Shown: positions 21,445 through 32,628 of the stretch, one piece after another
How the letters are laid out: the number at the start of each line of letters is the position of its first letter
How positions within the stretch are numbered: position 1 is the first letter of the stretch
Source of the DNA: Asterias rubens
Lineage: Eukaryota; Echinodermata; Asteroidea; Forcipulatida; Asteriidae
Reading direction: 5' to 3'
Assembly (NCBI RefSeq): GCF_902459465.1
Contig: NC_047071.1
Span: 13,350,385-13,414,384 of the forward strand
Length of the DNA: 64,000 nucleotides
The notes under the pieces: generated by a model
Database searches by the model: none
Seen by the model: the letters and a program-made list of their open reading frames with translations, nothing else
What the model was told of the DNA's origin: nothing
Position numbers and translations under genes: made by a program

Positions 21445-23232
21445 ATGTGGACTAGTTTTGCAGCAGTGGTGCTGCTCGCTGCGGTGACTTTCCAATTTAA
21501 AAGTGCTGAAGCAATTACATTGGAAGAAGGCCCTCAAAGTCAGATCTTTGCTCAAGTTGGCGAAACTGTCATCTTCAGTTGCGATTTTCGTGACGTCGGT
21601 GAGAGGACAGTTTATTGGTACTATAGGGAGGCCAGACTCTATTTGAGTAACAATAGAGTTATCTACCGGCGGGTACCGGACGCCTTGAAGTCTCGACTGT
21701 CCGTTATTGGCGATGTGAACTTAGAACAATTCAACTTGAGACTGGCAGACGTCAGGGTGTCAGACAGCGGGATTTATTTTTGCCAATATGCATTTAAAGG
21801 AGGTTTGGCTACGAATGCTGGGAGCTCTAACCTCACAGTGTTCAGTCCACCTAGTCCCCAGTCGCCGGTGTGCAGTGTGGAGTCAGGAGCGGTTACCTAC
21901 GAAGTGGGAGACACTGTGCTTCTAAAATGTGAAGCCGTAGCTGGTAACCCACCACCTCAAGTTGCTTACAGGAGAGCCATCTCAGATGAGGTCTTGGTCG
22001 GGCCCACTGCTTCTTACATAGCATTTCAATACCAACTGCGTGCTGAAGATAATGGCATGGATTTCATCTGCGCCATGACGACCCCCGCCTTAAAGGAGGC
22101 GAGACAGTGCTCGGTACAACCACTGAGGATTCTACCCACAGCTCTAGTCACGCCCTCATCGTCGGCCGTCTTACAAGGGGATGGAACATCTTTGTTTTGC
22201 GATGGATATGGAGAACCGAGTATTGGTTATGGATGGTATATACAGAATACCAACACTGGGGGAAATCTCCCTCAGGATCGCTACATGGTATCCGACGATA
22301 GAACATCAGTGGTGATTCCTGACATACAAGAAGACATCACAGTGATTTGTGTTGTTACTACACCTAATGGACTAGCGGCCAACTCAACAGCTTTGGTTAT
22401 ATTAAATGAACAGGCGAGTACAATGTTGAGTACAACTAAAGAACAAACGACTTTTTCGGACATTGTGTCGACTGACACAAATTCGACCGTACCGACTGAA
22501 CTAAACGCTACCCAGCAGTCCACCGCCGGCTCTGAACTCAGCACCACCCGGCAGCCCATCACCTCCCCTGCAGAAGCCCCAATACCCATCACGCTAATCA
22601 TCGCCACCATTTCAGCAACTCTTGTTCTATTCTTTGCCATAACAATTGTCATATTATGCTGCATGTGTCGTAGGAGAAACAAGAGGTCAATACCTCGTGA
22701 GGACTATCCAATGACCGAGCGAGGAAATACCTATGAGGAAATTCCTAATAAACCTCACAAGGAGCAGTCGAGCAACTTGGAGGCTCAAACTTCTGCAGGG
22801 CAGTCGACCAACTTGCATCTGTCCTCACCTGCAAGTACCCCATCAGCTAACCCTGTATACGCATCCCCTAATAAGCCTAGACGTGGTGTACCTCAAACTG
22901 CAGATGCAGACTTGTTCTTCCCAAAGTCATACGTTCCTTTGTACGCAACTCCCAATCGCATCAGAAAGCCAGCGACTGATAACAAGTCTATACCGACAGA
23001 CGGCTTATACGCGCAGCCCACTCCTCGTTCAAAGAAGAAACTACTGTCGACTGTATTGTGGGGGCTTGATAAGAATGGGTACAGTATTGTCAAGAGGGAT
23101 GACGTTGGGGAGCCAGACTCTGGTGTTGTGTATGCTGATTTGGAAATGAAGGCTGGTGCTTCTGGAAGCTCGAAAGACTTGGCGGCAAGTCCAGTTAAGG
23201 AACAGACAGTATACGCCCAGATTCTCTCATGA
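21445..23232 (+). CDS. intronless three-Ig-domain type I receptor with ITIM/ITSM-like tail, copy 2 (595 aa)
   Basis: Paralogue of the gene at 10589 on the same strand, also a single open frame. The chosen ATG at 21445 starts a clean signal peptide (hydrophobic 5-18, cleavage near AEA, residue 23); upstream in-frame codons lack an ATG. Ig1: C46, W58, RLSVIGDVNLEQFNLRL, DSGIYFC with C113. Ig2: C162 and C209 with extra C143 and C222. Ig3: C252, W264, C302. A Ser/Thr-rich, probably O-glycosylated stalk (about 321-378) is longer than in copy 1. Membrane helix about 381-405, then CMCRRRNKR and a tail of about 190 residues. Tyr motifs: NTYEEI (Y430), three YAxP sites (Y472, Y500, Y522), NGYSIV (Y546), VVYADL (Y563, ITIM) and TVYAQI (Y590, ITSM). 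The last two motifs align with copy 1, showing common descent and constraint. Ligand and expression are unknown. Confidence 0.9.
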   Translation: MWTSFAAVVLLAAVTFQFKSAEAITLEEGPQSQIFAQVGETVIFSCDFRDVGERTVYWYYREARLYLSNNRVIYRRVPDALKSRLSVIGDVNLEQFNLRLADVRVSDSGIYFCQYAFKGGLATNAGSSNLTVFSPPSPQSPVCSVESGAVTYEVGDTVLLKCEAVAGNPPPQVAYRRAISDEVLVGPTASYIAFQYQLRAEDNGMDFICAMTTPALKEARQCSVQPLRILPTALVTPSSSAVLQGDGTSLFCDGYGEPSIGYGWYIQNTNTGGNLPQDRYMVSDDRTSVVIPDIQEDITVICVVTTPNGLAANSTALVILNEQASTMLSTTKEQTTFSDIVSTDTNSTVPTELNATQQSTAGSELSTTRQPITSPAEAPIPITLIIATISATLVLFFAITIVILCCMCRRRNKRSIPREDYPMTERGNTYEEIPNKPHKEQSSNLEAQTSAGQSTNLHLSSPASTPSANPVYASPNKPRRGVPQTADADLFFPKSYVPLYATPNRIRKPATDNKSIPTDGLYAQPTPRSKKKLLSTVLWGLDKNGYSIVKRDDVGEPDSGVVYADLEMKAGASGSSKDLAASPVKEQTVYAQILS

Positions 23233-23297
23233 TGCAACTTGAATTTGAGCTTGATGCGTCAAGTCATCAAATCGGGTACTAAAGTCAGACTTTGTTG

Positions 23298-23680
23298 AAG
23301 GCATGCAGTGGACACTATTAGTATTACTCAAACTATTTGTTAGCGTAAGACCTCACTTGGTAACAAGTAAATGGGGACAGGTTGATAGTATAAAACATTG
23401 TGAGAAACGGCTCCCTCTGTATCGTAGTTTCCGAGAAAAGGAAGTAATTTCCACGAGTTTGATTTCTAGACCTCAGAATTAGATTTTTAGGTCTCGAAAT
23501 CAAGCATCTGAAAGCACACCACTTCGTGTGACAAGGGTGTTTTTGTTTTCATTATCATCTCGCAACTTCGACGACCAATTTTGAGCTCAAATTTTCACAG
23601 GCTTGTTATTTTTTGCATATGTGTTGAGATACACCAAGTGGAAATGCTGGTCTTTGACAATTACCAATAGTGTCTTTAAA
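23298..23680. mobile_element. MITE family A copy
   Basis: GCAGTGGACACTATTAG at the left and TTACCAATAGTGTCTTTAAA at the right; an internal inverted pair of GACCTCA and TGAGGTC types. It begins 65 bases after the stop of Ig receptor copy 2. Confidence 0.75.
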
Positions 23681-24363
23681 CGGAAAAAGGTAAATTATCA
23701 CAAGCCTTTAAATAACAAGTTATGTTAAAGGCAAAGTAGGCCCTTTTTTAACTGTCGATTGTTCTAATCCTTAACAAAAATGTGGATTTTATTTAACATA
23801 AAACTAACCTGTTAAAATTTCATTTCAAAACCTTATCAGTCGCGTTTTTGAGATCCGGGTGAATGTAATATGTCCACGCAGGAAAATACAACCACAGAGG
23901 AACACGTAATCTGATAAACGTTACGGACAGTAACCCTTCTCAGATTCAATCGGGGAACATAACCACTACATCGAAATGAAATGTTTCTCAAAATGCTTGA
24001 TACCATCTTACTCTATGATACCATTAATAGCTGCTGTATATAGCTTCTTATATAATTTATCCATTGCCATTAATTTTAAGAGTGATTAAGGTGTATCTCC
24101 CTTAAGTTTTGTTTTTTTAAGCTATATCAGGCGAATTGATTCTGGGGACCGCATGGATTTTCTTTTGACATTAAGAAACTTAATCAAAGTGAGATTAAAC
24201 AAACCTAAAATGATGATTGATCCTTCCGAAAATAGTATGGGCAAGTAGCGCCGGTTACATGGTTAAAAAACTATTGTTCATTTACACACTTGCGTTTTCT
24301 TGTGAAAGTGGTTCTATTAATAAACTATTTAACAAAATCACTAATATTATACATGCTCAATGT

Positions 24364-24746
24364 CTTAAAGGAACACGTTGCCTTGGATCGGTCGAGTTGG
24401 TCTTTGAAAAGCGTATGTAACCGTTTGTTATAGAATGCATAATATTTTAAAAGTAGAATATAATGATCCACACAAGTATCACTCGAAATTGCATGGTTTT
24501 CCTTTTACCTCGTCGACAAACAGGGTTGGCCATTTATGGGAGTCAAATTTTTTGACTCCCATAAATGGCCGACCGTGTTAGTTCGCAAAGTAAAAGGAAA
24601 ACCACGCAATTTCGAGGCAAATGTGTTTGGATCATTGTGTTCTACTTTTTAAACATCTTTTTAACCATATGCATTTTATAACAAACGGTTACAAACGCTT
24701 TTCAAATACCAACTCGACCGATCCAAGGCAATGTTTCCTTTAAATT
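24364..24746. mobile_element. TTAA-flanked foldback MITE, family D
   Basis: Ends TTAAAGGAACACGTTGCC and GGCAATGTTTCCTTTAA. It is nearly palindromic throughout, with the centre at GACTCCCATAAATGGCC near 24540-24565. Confidence 0.85.
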
Positions 24747-25725
24747 GTGCGTGGAACAGTGGGAATTTTATTAAAAAAAGAACTTGGCGGCCATTTCTGT
24801 TGTGGTGCGTTTATGAATAAATAAATCAATCAATCACGAATACTTTGGTTTGGCAATCCAATTGTAATTTCATCTGCATACGATTGTTGTACAGACATTC
24901 TTTAAATTGTTAGTAAATTCTTCTTCCACTTGACTAAATTTAACTGTGAAAACAATCCTATAAAACCACTGGTTCCTGACCGTGGCACAAAAGGGGAAGT
25001 TAATCAAGCAAGGAATGACCAAATTCCAATACAATTTATGTTTCCTGTTAAGTCATTGACCAGGATTTAGATGTAGCCTGCCGCTATGGTTTGTGCATTT
25101 TTGTTAGTCATTTCCTACTTGTTATATATATATAGACCATTACAAATCTATAGTTGTGTGGGATGAACAACAAACGTATATACAGCAACAAAGTACACGG
25201 ATGAAAATTTTGTTCGAACAGTTTGCAAATTTGACTGAAATTAACTGGAAAAGCAGACTCAATGTTTATAAACTTTCAAGTAATAAATACATTGGTGAGT
25301 TTCTGCACTTTGATTGGTCGAAGACTGGTAAAGTTTGACGTTTTAACATGTGATATGGAGACCACTTCTACGAACTTGCAAAAAAGGTGGCCCCTAAACA
25401 AGCACATGTGTTGCGTAAAAGCTTATGCGCATTATGTTATGCAGAGAACTGAATTAAACAACAAAACTTTCATTAACGCGAATCAAAATGCATCATTTAC
25501 CCTCGATATCATCAACAAAGTCGAGGTTGTCAAAGGCAAACTCAAAGCAATGGGACGAGGCCCGATATTGAATCAAACGTAGAGACACTACAAAAAAGTA
25601 TCACATCACAAACCAACAGTGATTCATACACAAACACCACCGGAAGGAACGCACAATTCCAAAACACGGGCATTATTCAACAAGGATAAAATATTATATG
25701 AGATGTTAAATCTCTAAATCTCTTA
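24747..25725. other. non-coding
   Basis: No supported gene. The open frame at 25262-25582 has no recognisable domain. Confidence 0.35.
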
Positions 25726-25825
25726 GCTACCGGGCAACCTCGGTATAGTATAATTGGTAAGACACCTCTAGAATTGCAAGGGTCGTGGGTTCGAATCCCA
25801 CCCGAGTAACATGCCTGTGATATAA
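25726..25825 (+). mobile_element. SINE-1 head
   Basis: Contains GGTATAGTATAATTGGTAAG, TCGTGGGTTCGAATCCCACC and CGAGTAACATGCCTGTGATA, the tRNA-related part of SINE-1. Confidence 0.65.
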
Positions 25826-26950
25826 ATTATCAAATTTGTTTTAGTGATTTCGTTCAAGTTGGTCTTTAATAAAAAGAAACATAGAAGTGTAGGCATATAA
25901 AGGATACATACAGCAGTTGTGTCCAAAGATTCCATTAATCTTGTCCAGTTCTGCAAAAATAAATTATGTGTGTATAAAAGGAATTTCGATTGCTGACGTC
26001 ACGGACAGGATTTCCTGTTCATTACATGTACTTCCTTATACTGAGGAGAAAACTTTGAAATAAAAAACTCACATTATTCTGAGAGACCTTATTTTTGTAT
26101 TATTCTTGTAAAATATCAACATTTTGTTTATTATTACTGTGTGCTCATAACAATATATTCCATTTTCCATGATACAGATTTGAAGGTTCAAAGGGAACGT
26201 ATTATACGTTTGGTAATCACTGTGAAACTTAATGGCAATAAAAACTTGTAAACATTTGCACCTTTAAACTCTGATGTAACAGTTTCCAAACTACTTCACC
26301 AAGGTTATACTTTACAAAGAGATCAAAAGACAAGTTGGTTGTTTAAAGGCATTGGAAATGTTTGGCAATAACCCAAAATATATATTAGCATTAACTTACT
26401 TGGTAATGAGCAAGGGAGAGCTAGCGATAGTATAAACCCTCTGAAGAAATGTAGCTTTTCAGAAGGAGGTGGTTTTCACTAAAATATTATTTGAATCTGA
26501 GAAAGACTTCTGGCATCAAGCTTCTGGCATCAAGTGTGTGGTAGGTAGGTTAAGAATGTTTGGTAGCTGTACCTTTGCCAAGTAATCCCAGTTTATCCTG
26601 AAACCTTCATTTGAAATGAAATACTTATACCAAATATAAAAATATCAATCACTGAATGCCATGCATCTGCATTCATACATTTGATTGAATTTGTATAATT
26701 ATTTGGGTAATTTATATAACAAAATTTGACATTAAAATTATCAATAAGCCATTTTTATACCATTCGGTATGTAATAAATTTGTTGTTGGACTCTGAAAGG
26801 AGTTGAGCAATATGGGTCCATATGTAATCAACCCAAGGTTTAATCAATCCATAGTTTAGGTAAACCAAGTCAATAAGGAATACATATTGATCAATCCATG
26901 GTTTAATCAATCCATGCTAAACCAACCATAACTCATACCTTCAACCAGGA
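25826..26950. other. non-coding 3' flank of HSD17B4
   Basis: No gene recognised. Around 26190-26420 it shows remnants of the AGGTACACGTTTGGTAAT type MITE (family B). From 26850 it contains degenerate GGTTTAATCAATCCAT phrases leading into the tandem array. Confidence 0.4.
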
Positions 26951-26954
26951 TTAC

Positions 26955-27435
26955 AGCTTAACCTTTGTCAGCTAATAAACAGGTTTAATTAATCCATACT
27001 TTAAAGTCAAAAGGGATTACAGCTTAACCTTTGCCAGCTAATAAACAGGTTTAATTAATCCATACTTTAAAGTCAAAAGGGATTACAGCTTAACCTTTGC
27101 CAGCTAATAAACAGGTTTAATTAATCCATACTTTAAAGTCAAAAGGGATTACAGCTTAACCTTTGCCAGCTAATAAACAGGTTTAATTAATCCATACTTT
27201 AAAGTCAAAAGGGATTACAGCTTAACCTTTGCCAGCTAATAAACAGGTTTAATTAATCCATACTTTAAAGTCAAAAGGGATTACAGCTTAACCTTTGCCA
27301 GCTAATAAACAGGTTTAATTAATCCATACTTTAAAGTCAAAAGGGATTACAGCTTAACCTTTGCCAGCTAATAAACAGGTTTAATTAATCCATACTTTAA
27401 AGTCAAAAGGGATTACAACTTAACCTTTACCAGCT
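26955..27435. repeat. 66-bp tandem array, about 7 copies
   Basis: Unit contains AATTAATCCATACTTTAAAG, TCAAAAGGGATTACAGCTT and GCCAGCTAATAAACAGGT. The exact period is 66 and inner copies are identical, indicating recent expansion or homogenisation. Confidence 0.95.
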
Positions 27436-27639
27436 GTACTGTACAGATTTAATGAAACTTTAGGTTTTTTTTTTACTTGATATTAAAATAAAATATTCCT
27501 CCTCTTAAAGTGATCTCTTTTAACTGGCACTTCCCACGTGGCATCGAAAAAACTTTGGTGATCCTAAGCTACGCAGTAGCAAACAGTTGTATGGCTTCTG
27601 ACTGGCACATCAGAACAAATATATTGACAACATAGGAAG

Positions 27640-28120
27640 ACTGCCAACATAGGTCTACATAGGTCAGCTGGTAGAGCACATGCACTTAAAACTAGAGGAC
27701 ACAGGTTCAAATCCCACTCTAGTCAATACCAGTGCAAATCCTACTGAGTCAACACCAGTCAATGTCATTGCCCCCTAACAAAGATATTAGGGACTTTTCG
27801 TTTTCGACGACGGATGGTTCTGCGACGGTTGTTCAGCTAAACGTTGTCGTTTTCAGCACAACAAAGACTCATCCCATGTACTGTCGTAGAAATTGAGGGA
27901 CGACCGTCCTCAAAGCCGACGCATGCGCAGATGACGCCAAATGTCATCTTTGCCGTCGCAGAACCATCCGTCGTCGAAAACAAAAAGTCCCTATTGACGA
28001 AATAGGGAGACCGCCAACACTGGGCTGGATAGCCAAGTTGGTAGAGCATCGGTGCGTTAATCCAGAGGACAATGCTTCAAATCCCGCTCCAAGCAGTTTT
28101 TCTTTGTTCGACCCCAAATT
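27640..28120 (+). mobile_element. SINE-2 copies surrounding a nested MITE
   Basis: Two tRNA-like heads (GGTCAGCTGGTAGAGCAC near 27662; GCCAAGTTGGTAGAGCATC near 28031), each with a TTCAAATCCC B box; the second is followed by TTTTTCTTTGTTCGACCCC. The MITE at 27788-27993 lies between them. Confidence 0.65.
27788..27993. mobile_element. 206-bp MITE with about 40-bp TIRs
   Basis: Left TAGGGACTTTTCGTTTTCGA then CGACGGATGGTTCTGCGACG; right end is the inverted copy finishing AAAAAGTCCCTA. Interior GC-rich. Confidence 0.85.
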
Positions 28121-28205
28121 ACTGGTTAATTAATCCATGATTTAATCTATAGGGATAACCAGGCCTGTATGCTTGGTTTTTGAAAGGGCAAGGGCATCAA
28201 GGTAT

Positions 28206-28211
28206 TTTATT
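28206..28211 (-). terminator. candidate poly(A) signal of HSD17B4
   Basis: AATAAA on the minus strand, 127 bases beyond the stop codon. It is the first canonical hexamer I found; use is not proved. Confidence 0.4.
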
Positions 28212-28337
28212 CCTTGATAAAGGACACCCTTTTAGGAAATTGTAACTTTCTACTCGAGCATTTCAGGGGCACCAAGGCAAATACCAGGGGCATTGAGGCA
28301 CTCGCCTTCATTGCCTCCGTGAAGTATCGGGCCTGGA

Positions 28338-28427
28338 TTACAACTTAGCTTTTGCCACTAGGAGCTGACTTATCTTCTGTAGCAACATGATGTTACCTTT
28401 GACCTTTAATCGACCTGTCATGAACGC
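28338..28427 (-). CDS. HSD17B4: HSD17B4 exon 22 (SCP-2 end, PTS1)
   Basis: 90 nt coding [20 protein letters not shown] and ending AKAKL then TAA; AKL is the peroxisomal targeting tripeptide used by the human enzyme too. It was too short to be obvious as an isolated frame. Confidence 0.93.
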   Translation of the reverse strand, partial: AFMTGRLKVKGNIMLLQKISQLLVAKAKL

Positions 28428-31400
28428 CTGTTGAATAAACAAAAAATGAGGTCAATGTTAGTGGGTTATAACCATGGTAATAGACTGGTTGTATACATGT
28501 TGTTTTTAATTGTATTTCACGAGCAATAAAGCATTTAGCTGCAATTCATGTTGTTTTAATGAAATCAAATCACATTATGAAATTAATTATGAAATCAAAT
28601 GAAATACCCTTGGGAGACACAGATGTTTTTTTTGTTAAATATGGCCACAAAGTGGTTAGGGCACAAATAATCTAGAATAACTTCCGCTGCTTCCCGCTCT
28701 AGAAATGTTTTCTTTGTTCCAACCCCAAATCATTTTAAATTTTACCCTGTCAGTTTCCCTTGTGGTTTGTAATATTTGACAAAGAAACACTTCTCTCAAA
28801 AAAAGAATTCTCCGTCATGAAAATCCTCTTGGTTTTAAAAAATGCATTTAACACACAACATTTAACATTCAAAGGTTTCCAAAGTGTCTTGTGCCATGAA
28901 TGGCTAGACCAGGATGTGAACCCCACTTCGTGTATAGCGACCATTACTCAACTCACCTGCTGTCCACTCAGTTTACCGCTGACTAAATCCACAAAATCAG
29001 CATCTGCGATGGTAACGGTCACGTTACTTTTACCGGTCTTGGGTTGTCCTTTGTAAACAGCACCACCCGCTGTTTTCAGATCAAGGGCTAGAAGAAGAAC
29101 CAGAATATCTCAAAATCTTTCGTTTGACGATCACGAGTTAAAAACTAACATGCTTGTCATAATCTCAGAGTGAATATATACGTTTGGTCATCCCTCTTCA
29201 AATTAATGGCATCAGAAACTTAATGGTGATAAGTGCAGCAGCTTTTAATATGATTATTCTAAAGTATTTTGAGAATCATTTCACTTTGAATAAGTGTGGT
29301 CATGGAAACAGGTATCAGTTTTTATTCCCCACAATTTGAATCTTAGAAAACTTATTGTAATACATTTCTCAGATTGTATTCCAACTTAGTATTATTCTTC
29401 CTGCCTGAACATAATCACTCCGGATTTTCAGTAATATCTATAAAAAAAAAAAACATGACACTTTTTGAAACGAAATTTTCACAGGTTAGTTAATGAAAGT
29501 GTATAGATTCCCAAAATGCTGCTGTGGGCTTCCAACCAATAGTAGTTATTGCCATTAATGGGAAGGTACACGTTTGGTAATAGCGAAAGACCAGTCTTCT
29601 CACTTGGTGTATCCCATCATAACCATAAAATAACAAGCCTGTGAAAATTTGGGCTCAATGGGTCATCGAAGTTGCAAGAAAATGATGAAATAAACCCATC
29701 CCTTGTTGGACAAACTTGTGTGCTTTCAGATAGGAATAAAAGACTTCTAGCAAGCAGTCTTTTATTATTTTAGCGAGAAATTACCTCTTTCTCAAAATCT
29801 ATGCTATTTCAGAGGGAGCCGTTTCCCACAATGTTTTATACTCGCAACAGGCTGTCCAATGCTCGTTACCAAGTCAGTTTTTAAGTTAATAATTGTTTTG
29901 AGTAATTACCAAACGTGTTCACTCCCTTTAAGAGTGATTACCAAAGATATACCTTCCCTGCATAAAAATGAACATAACATGGCAGCTAGGCTGGTAACCT
30001 ATTTCCGCTAAGCAATCATTTTCTGTCCTACACGATTTTGTCCGTGTAAATCGTCACCCAGGAATGGCGCTGTACTTACTCCACTGACTGGCTTCTTTAC
30101 CATCCTTAGTGATGATGTACAAGAAGATTCCTTTGGCTTTCTTCACAAGATCTGGATGCTCAGAAATCTGTCGGCCAAGTTCTTGGAAGAGAACGTCCGA
30201 AGCTAAACTACTCTCTGCTGCAGCTGGCTGTAAAAGATAGACAGCAAAATTAGTTATAACGGCTTGCAAACTGTGAATTGAAGAAAGCAAGTGTGGCAGA
30301 AATTTACAGTGCCTACAACCCATCTCCCCGAGCTAGTCATTACTGGGCAGTGACGTTCGGTTCGTGATAATAATAAAACAAATAATAATAATGAAAACTA
30401 ATCAAGCGCACAAATCCATACAAGTGCTCATGGCACTAAATACAAACAATAAACATACACATGTTCAATAACCAAAGTTAAAACGTAAGCCTAAACCTAA
30501 GAAGAAATTAAGAACATGTAGTAGAGATATACATATAATTTTATGCCATATCTAAGAAAACAATGAAGGGTAAAAAACAAACCATTTACTCAAATACTTG
30601 ATTGAAAAGATATGTCTTAAGATTTTTTAAATTGGGTTAAAGACACGGATGATTTAATACTGACATACACCTTTCTTAATATTTATTCATAAATACCCCA
30701 GACAGTTTCTATCACACGGCAATTTGAACCTGCCGGCTTTAAACGGCCGTGTAAGAACTCGCCGCTACCCTTTTATTCCCTTATTAAATATGCATGGCAT
30801 CATTATTGTAATCCAAAACAATACAATACAGTACAATACAATAAAGTTGTGGGAAATTTCTTAAGTTAAAAAGAGGTTAAACGAACAATGTAGAAAGAGT
30901 AGGCCTAAACAGAAAGTTAAAAGGTAAACCCTAGAAAGACAAAAGGGCGGATCCTGGAAAAAAAATACACCATACAACAACAACAACAACAACAACAATA
31001 AAAGGTATTGTAAAGACTGTAAAGACAGTGGGGCTACCATCCCAGCCATATCTTATTGGGCCCCCCTGCCACCTTTCAATGTTGGTTCTGATTGCCAGTC
31101 TTCTGCGTTCCAGTCAACAATGAGCGTGGGTACGGGGGACGGGGGAGAGAATGATTATTGTCAGTGGATGGGAAGTGTACAGGGAATGGTTTTATGTAAC
31201 GTTAGGTATGGGTGGTAGAGACACAGGAAGGAAGCCTGTCCTCTAATTAAAAAGGCAGGCTTTTGCCAAAATACAATCAATATAATAAATGCAATCAATA
31301 ACGTCTAAAGATAATAAATAAATCTCTCCGGTACAGGTTTAAATCCTTCAAACCTATAGCACACAATATACAAAAAATCACAAAAATCCAAAATAGTACA

Positions 31401-32597
31401 AACATTACACAATGCACAGTCAAAGGTCACAAAAAGTTCAGCACACACAAGGCTGGCTAGTGCTACACGCACACATGGGACTGCCAATGGGTTACAAATC
31501 ACAGTAACTCGGGTATACAGTGAGATTGTAAACATAAAATAGAACCATTGCATATGACATCACACTCTCAAAAAGGGGTCAGATCAAGAGACAATAGCTG
31601 TTCTCTGTACGTAAAAACGTGTGCGTGACCTCAGCAAACCTGTAGCCTTTCTCGTTATTCAAGGGGGAGCTATTGATTTCTTACACAATACAGAACGCGC
31701 CAGAACAATGCGCGTAATTTTGGGTGTCAACTCTCTTTAGTTTGTACACGATTTTGACACCCAAAATAACATCCAGGATAGGCACATGTGAGTTTACTGC
31801 GCGAATAGCAAGGGGTCTATACTCATGAATAGATCCATGAACTTATCCCCCACAGATAAATAGATTTTGGAGCATGGCCAGAGCCATGCTCCCAACAAAA
31901 ATATAGAGCATGAAAACACCCCCAAAAATTGCTCTCTCAAAGACGAACTATAATGGAAACAGAGAATGATTCATCACCACAGGACGACCCCAAAGTTAAC
32001 TTTCTGCAAGTTCAACACCGAGGGCGCACTTGGGATCCCTACAGTACCATCGCTCACCATTCTAGATGCCCACTGTATAACTTTAATGGCAGCCAGAACA
32101 AAGATACAAGGCCACACAGGCACGCGCACCAATAGGTGATCACAGATTTCGCAGCTGTGATTGCTCAATGATAAAATTGGGTGGGGCTTCCTGGTAAGGT
32201 AAACGCTTTCCCGTTTTGTATGCGCCCACTTACCTCAACCACAGTCGGTTGTGGAGCAAGGTTGATGAGATCCACATAAGCACCTGATATTACAACAGTT
32301 CCAGTCTCTGCCACCTGATGACAACATTGATAAAAATACATTTCATGAATGTTATATTAATTTGTCAATCTTATGGGACCTTAGCAGTAAGTTGATGATA
32401 AAAGAATAGAAACGCATGGCTTTGGTTAAAGGCAAAGTTAAAGGTAAAGTTTAAAGGAAAAGTATATCTTTTTTTTTAACTAATGAATTTTCACTTGTAA
32501 ACAAGGTACTTTCAGTCAGTGGCTGCCAACCATGCATTTGTTTTTAATAATAAACCAGAATAATAATATTACCTTCCCAATAAGGCACGAGGCATCT

Positions 32598-32628
<31 letters not shown>

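Noticed and set aside
25262-25582. 106-codon frame
   Set aside because: No recognisable domain, no paralogue in the window and no splice or promoter context.
25726-25825. Possible tRNA gene with good B box
   Set aside because: The same tRNA-like sequence is followed by the SINE-1 body in several copies and lacks a paired acceptor stem; a SINE head.
26955-27435. Regular repeats resembling a CRISPR array
   Set aside because: The 66-bp units are contiguous with no variable spacers, and the genome is eukaryotic.
30861-31049. Leu-rich frame that looks like a signal anchor
   Set aside because: Produced by a CAA/TTG microsatellite.
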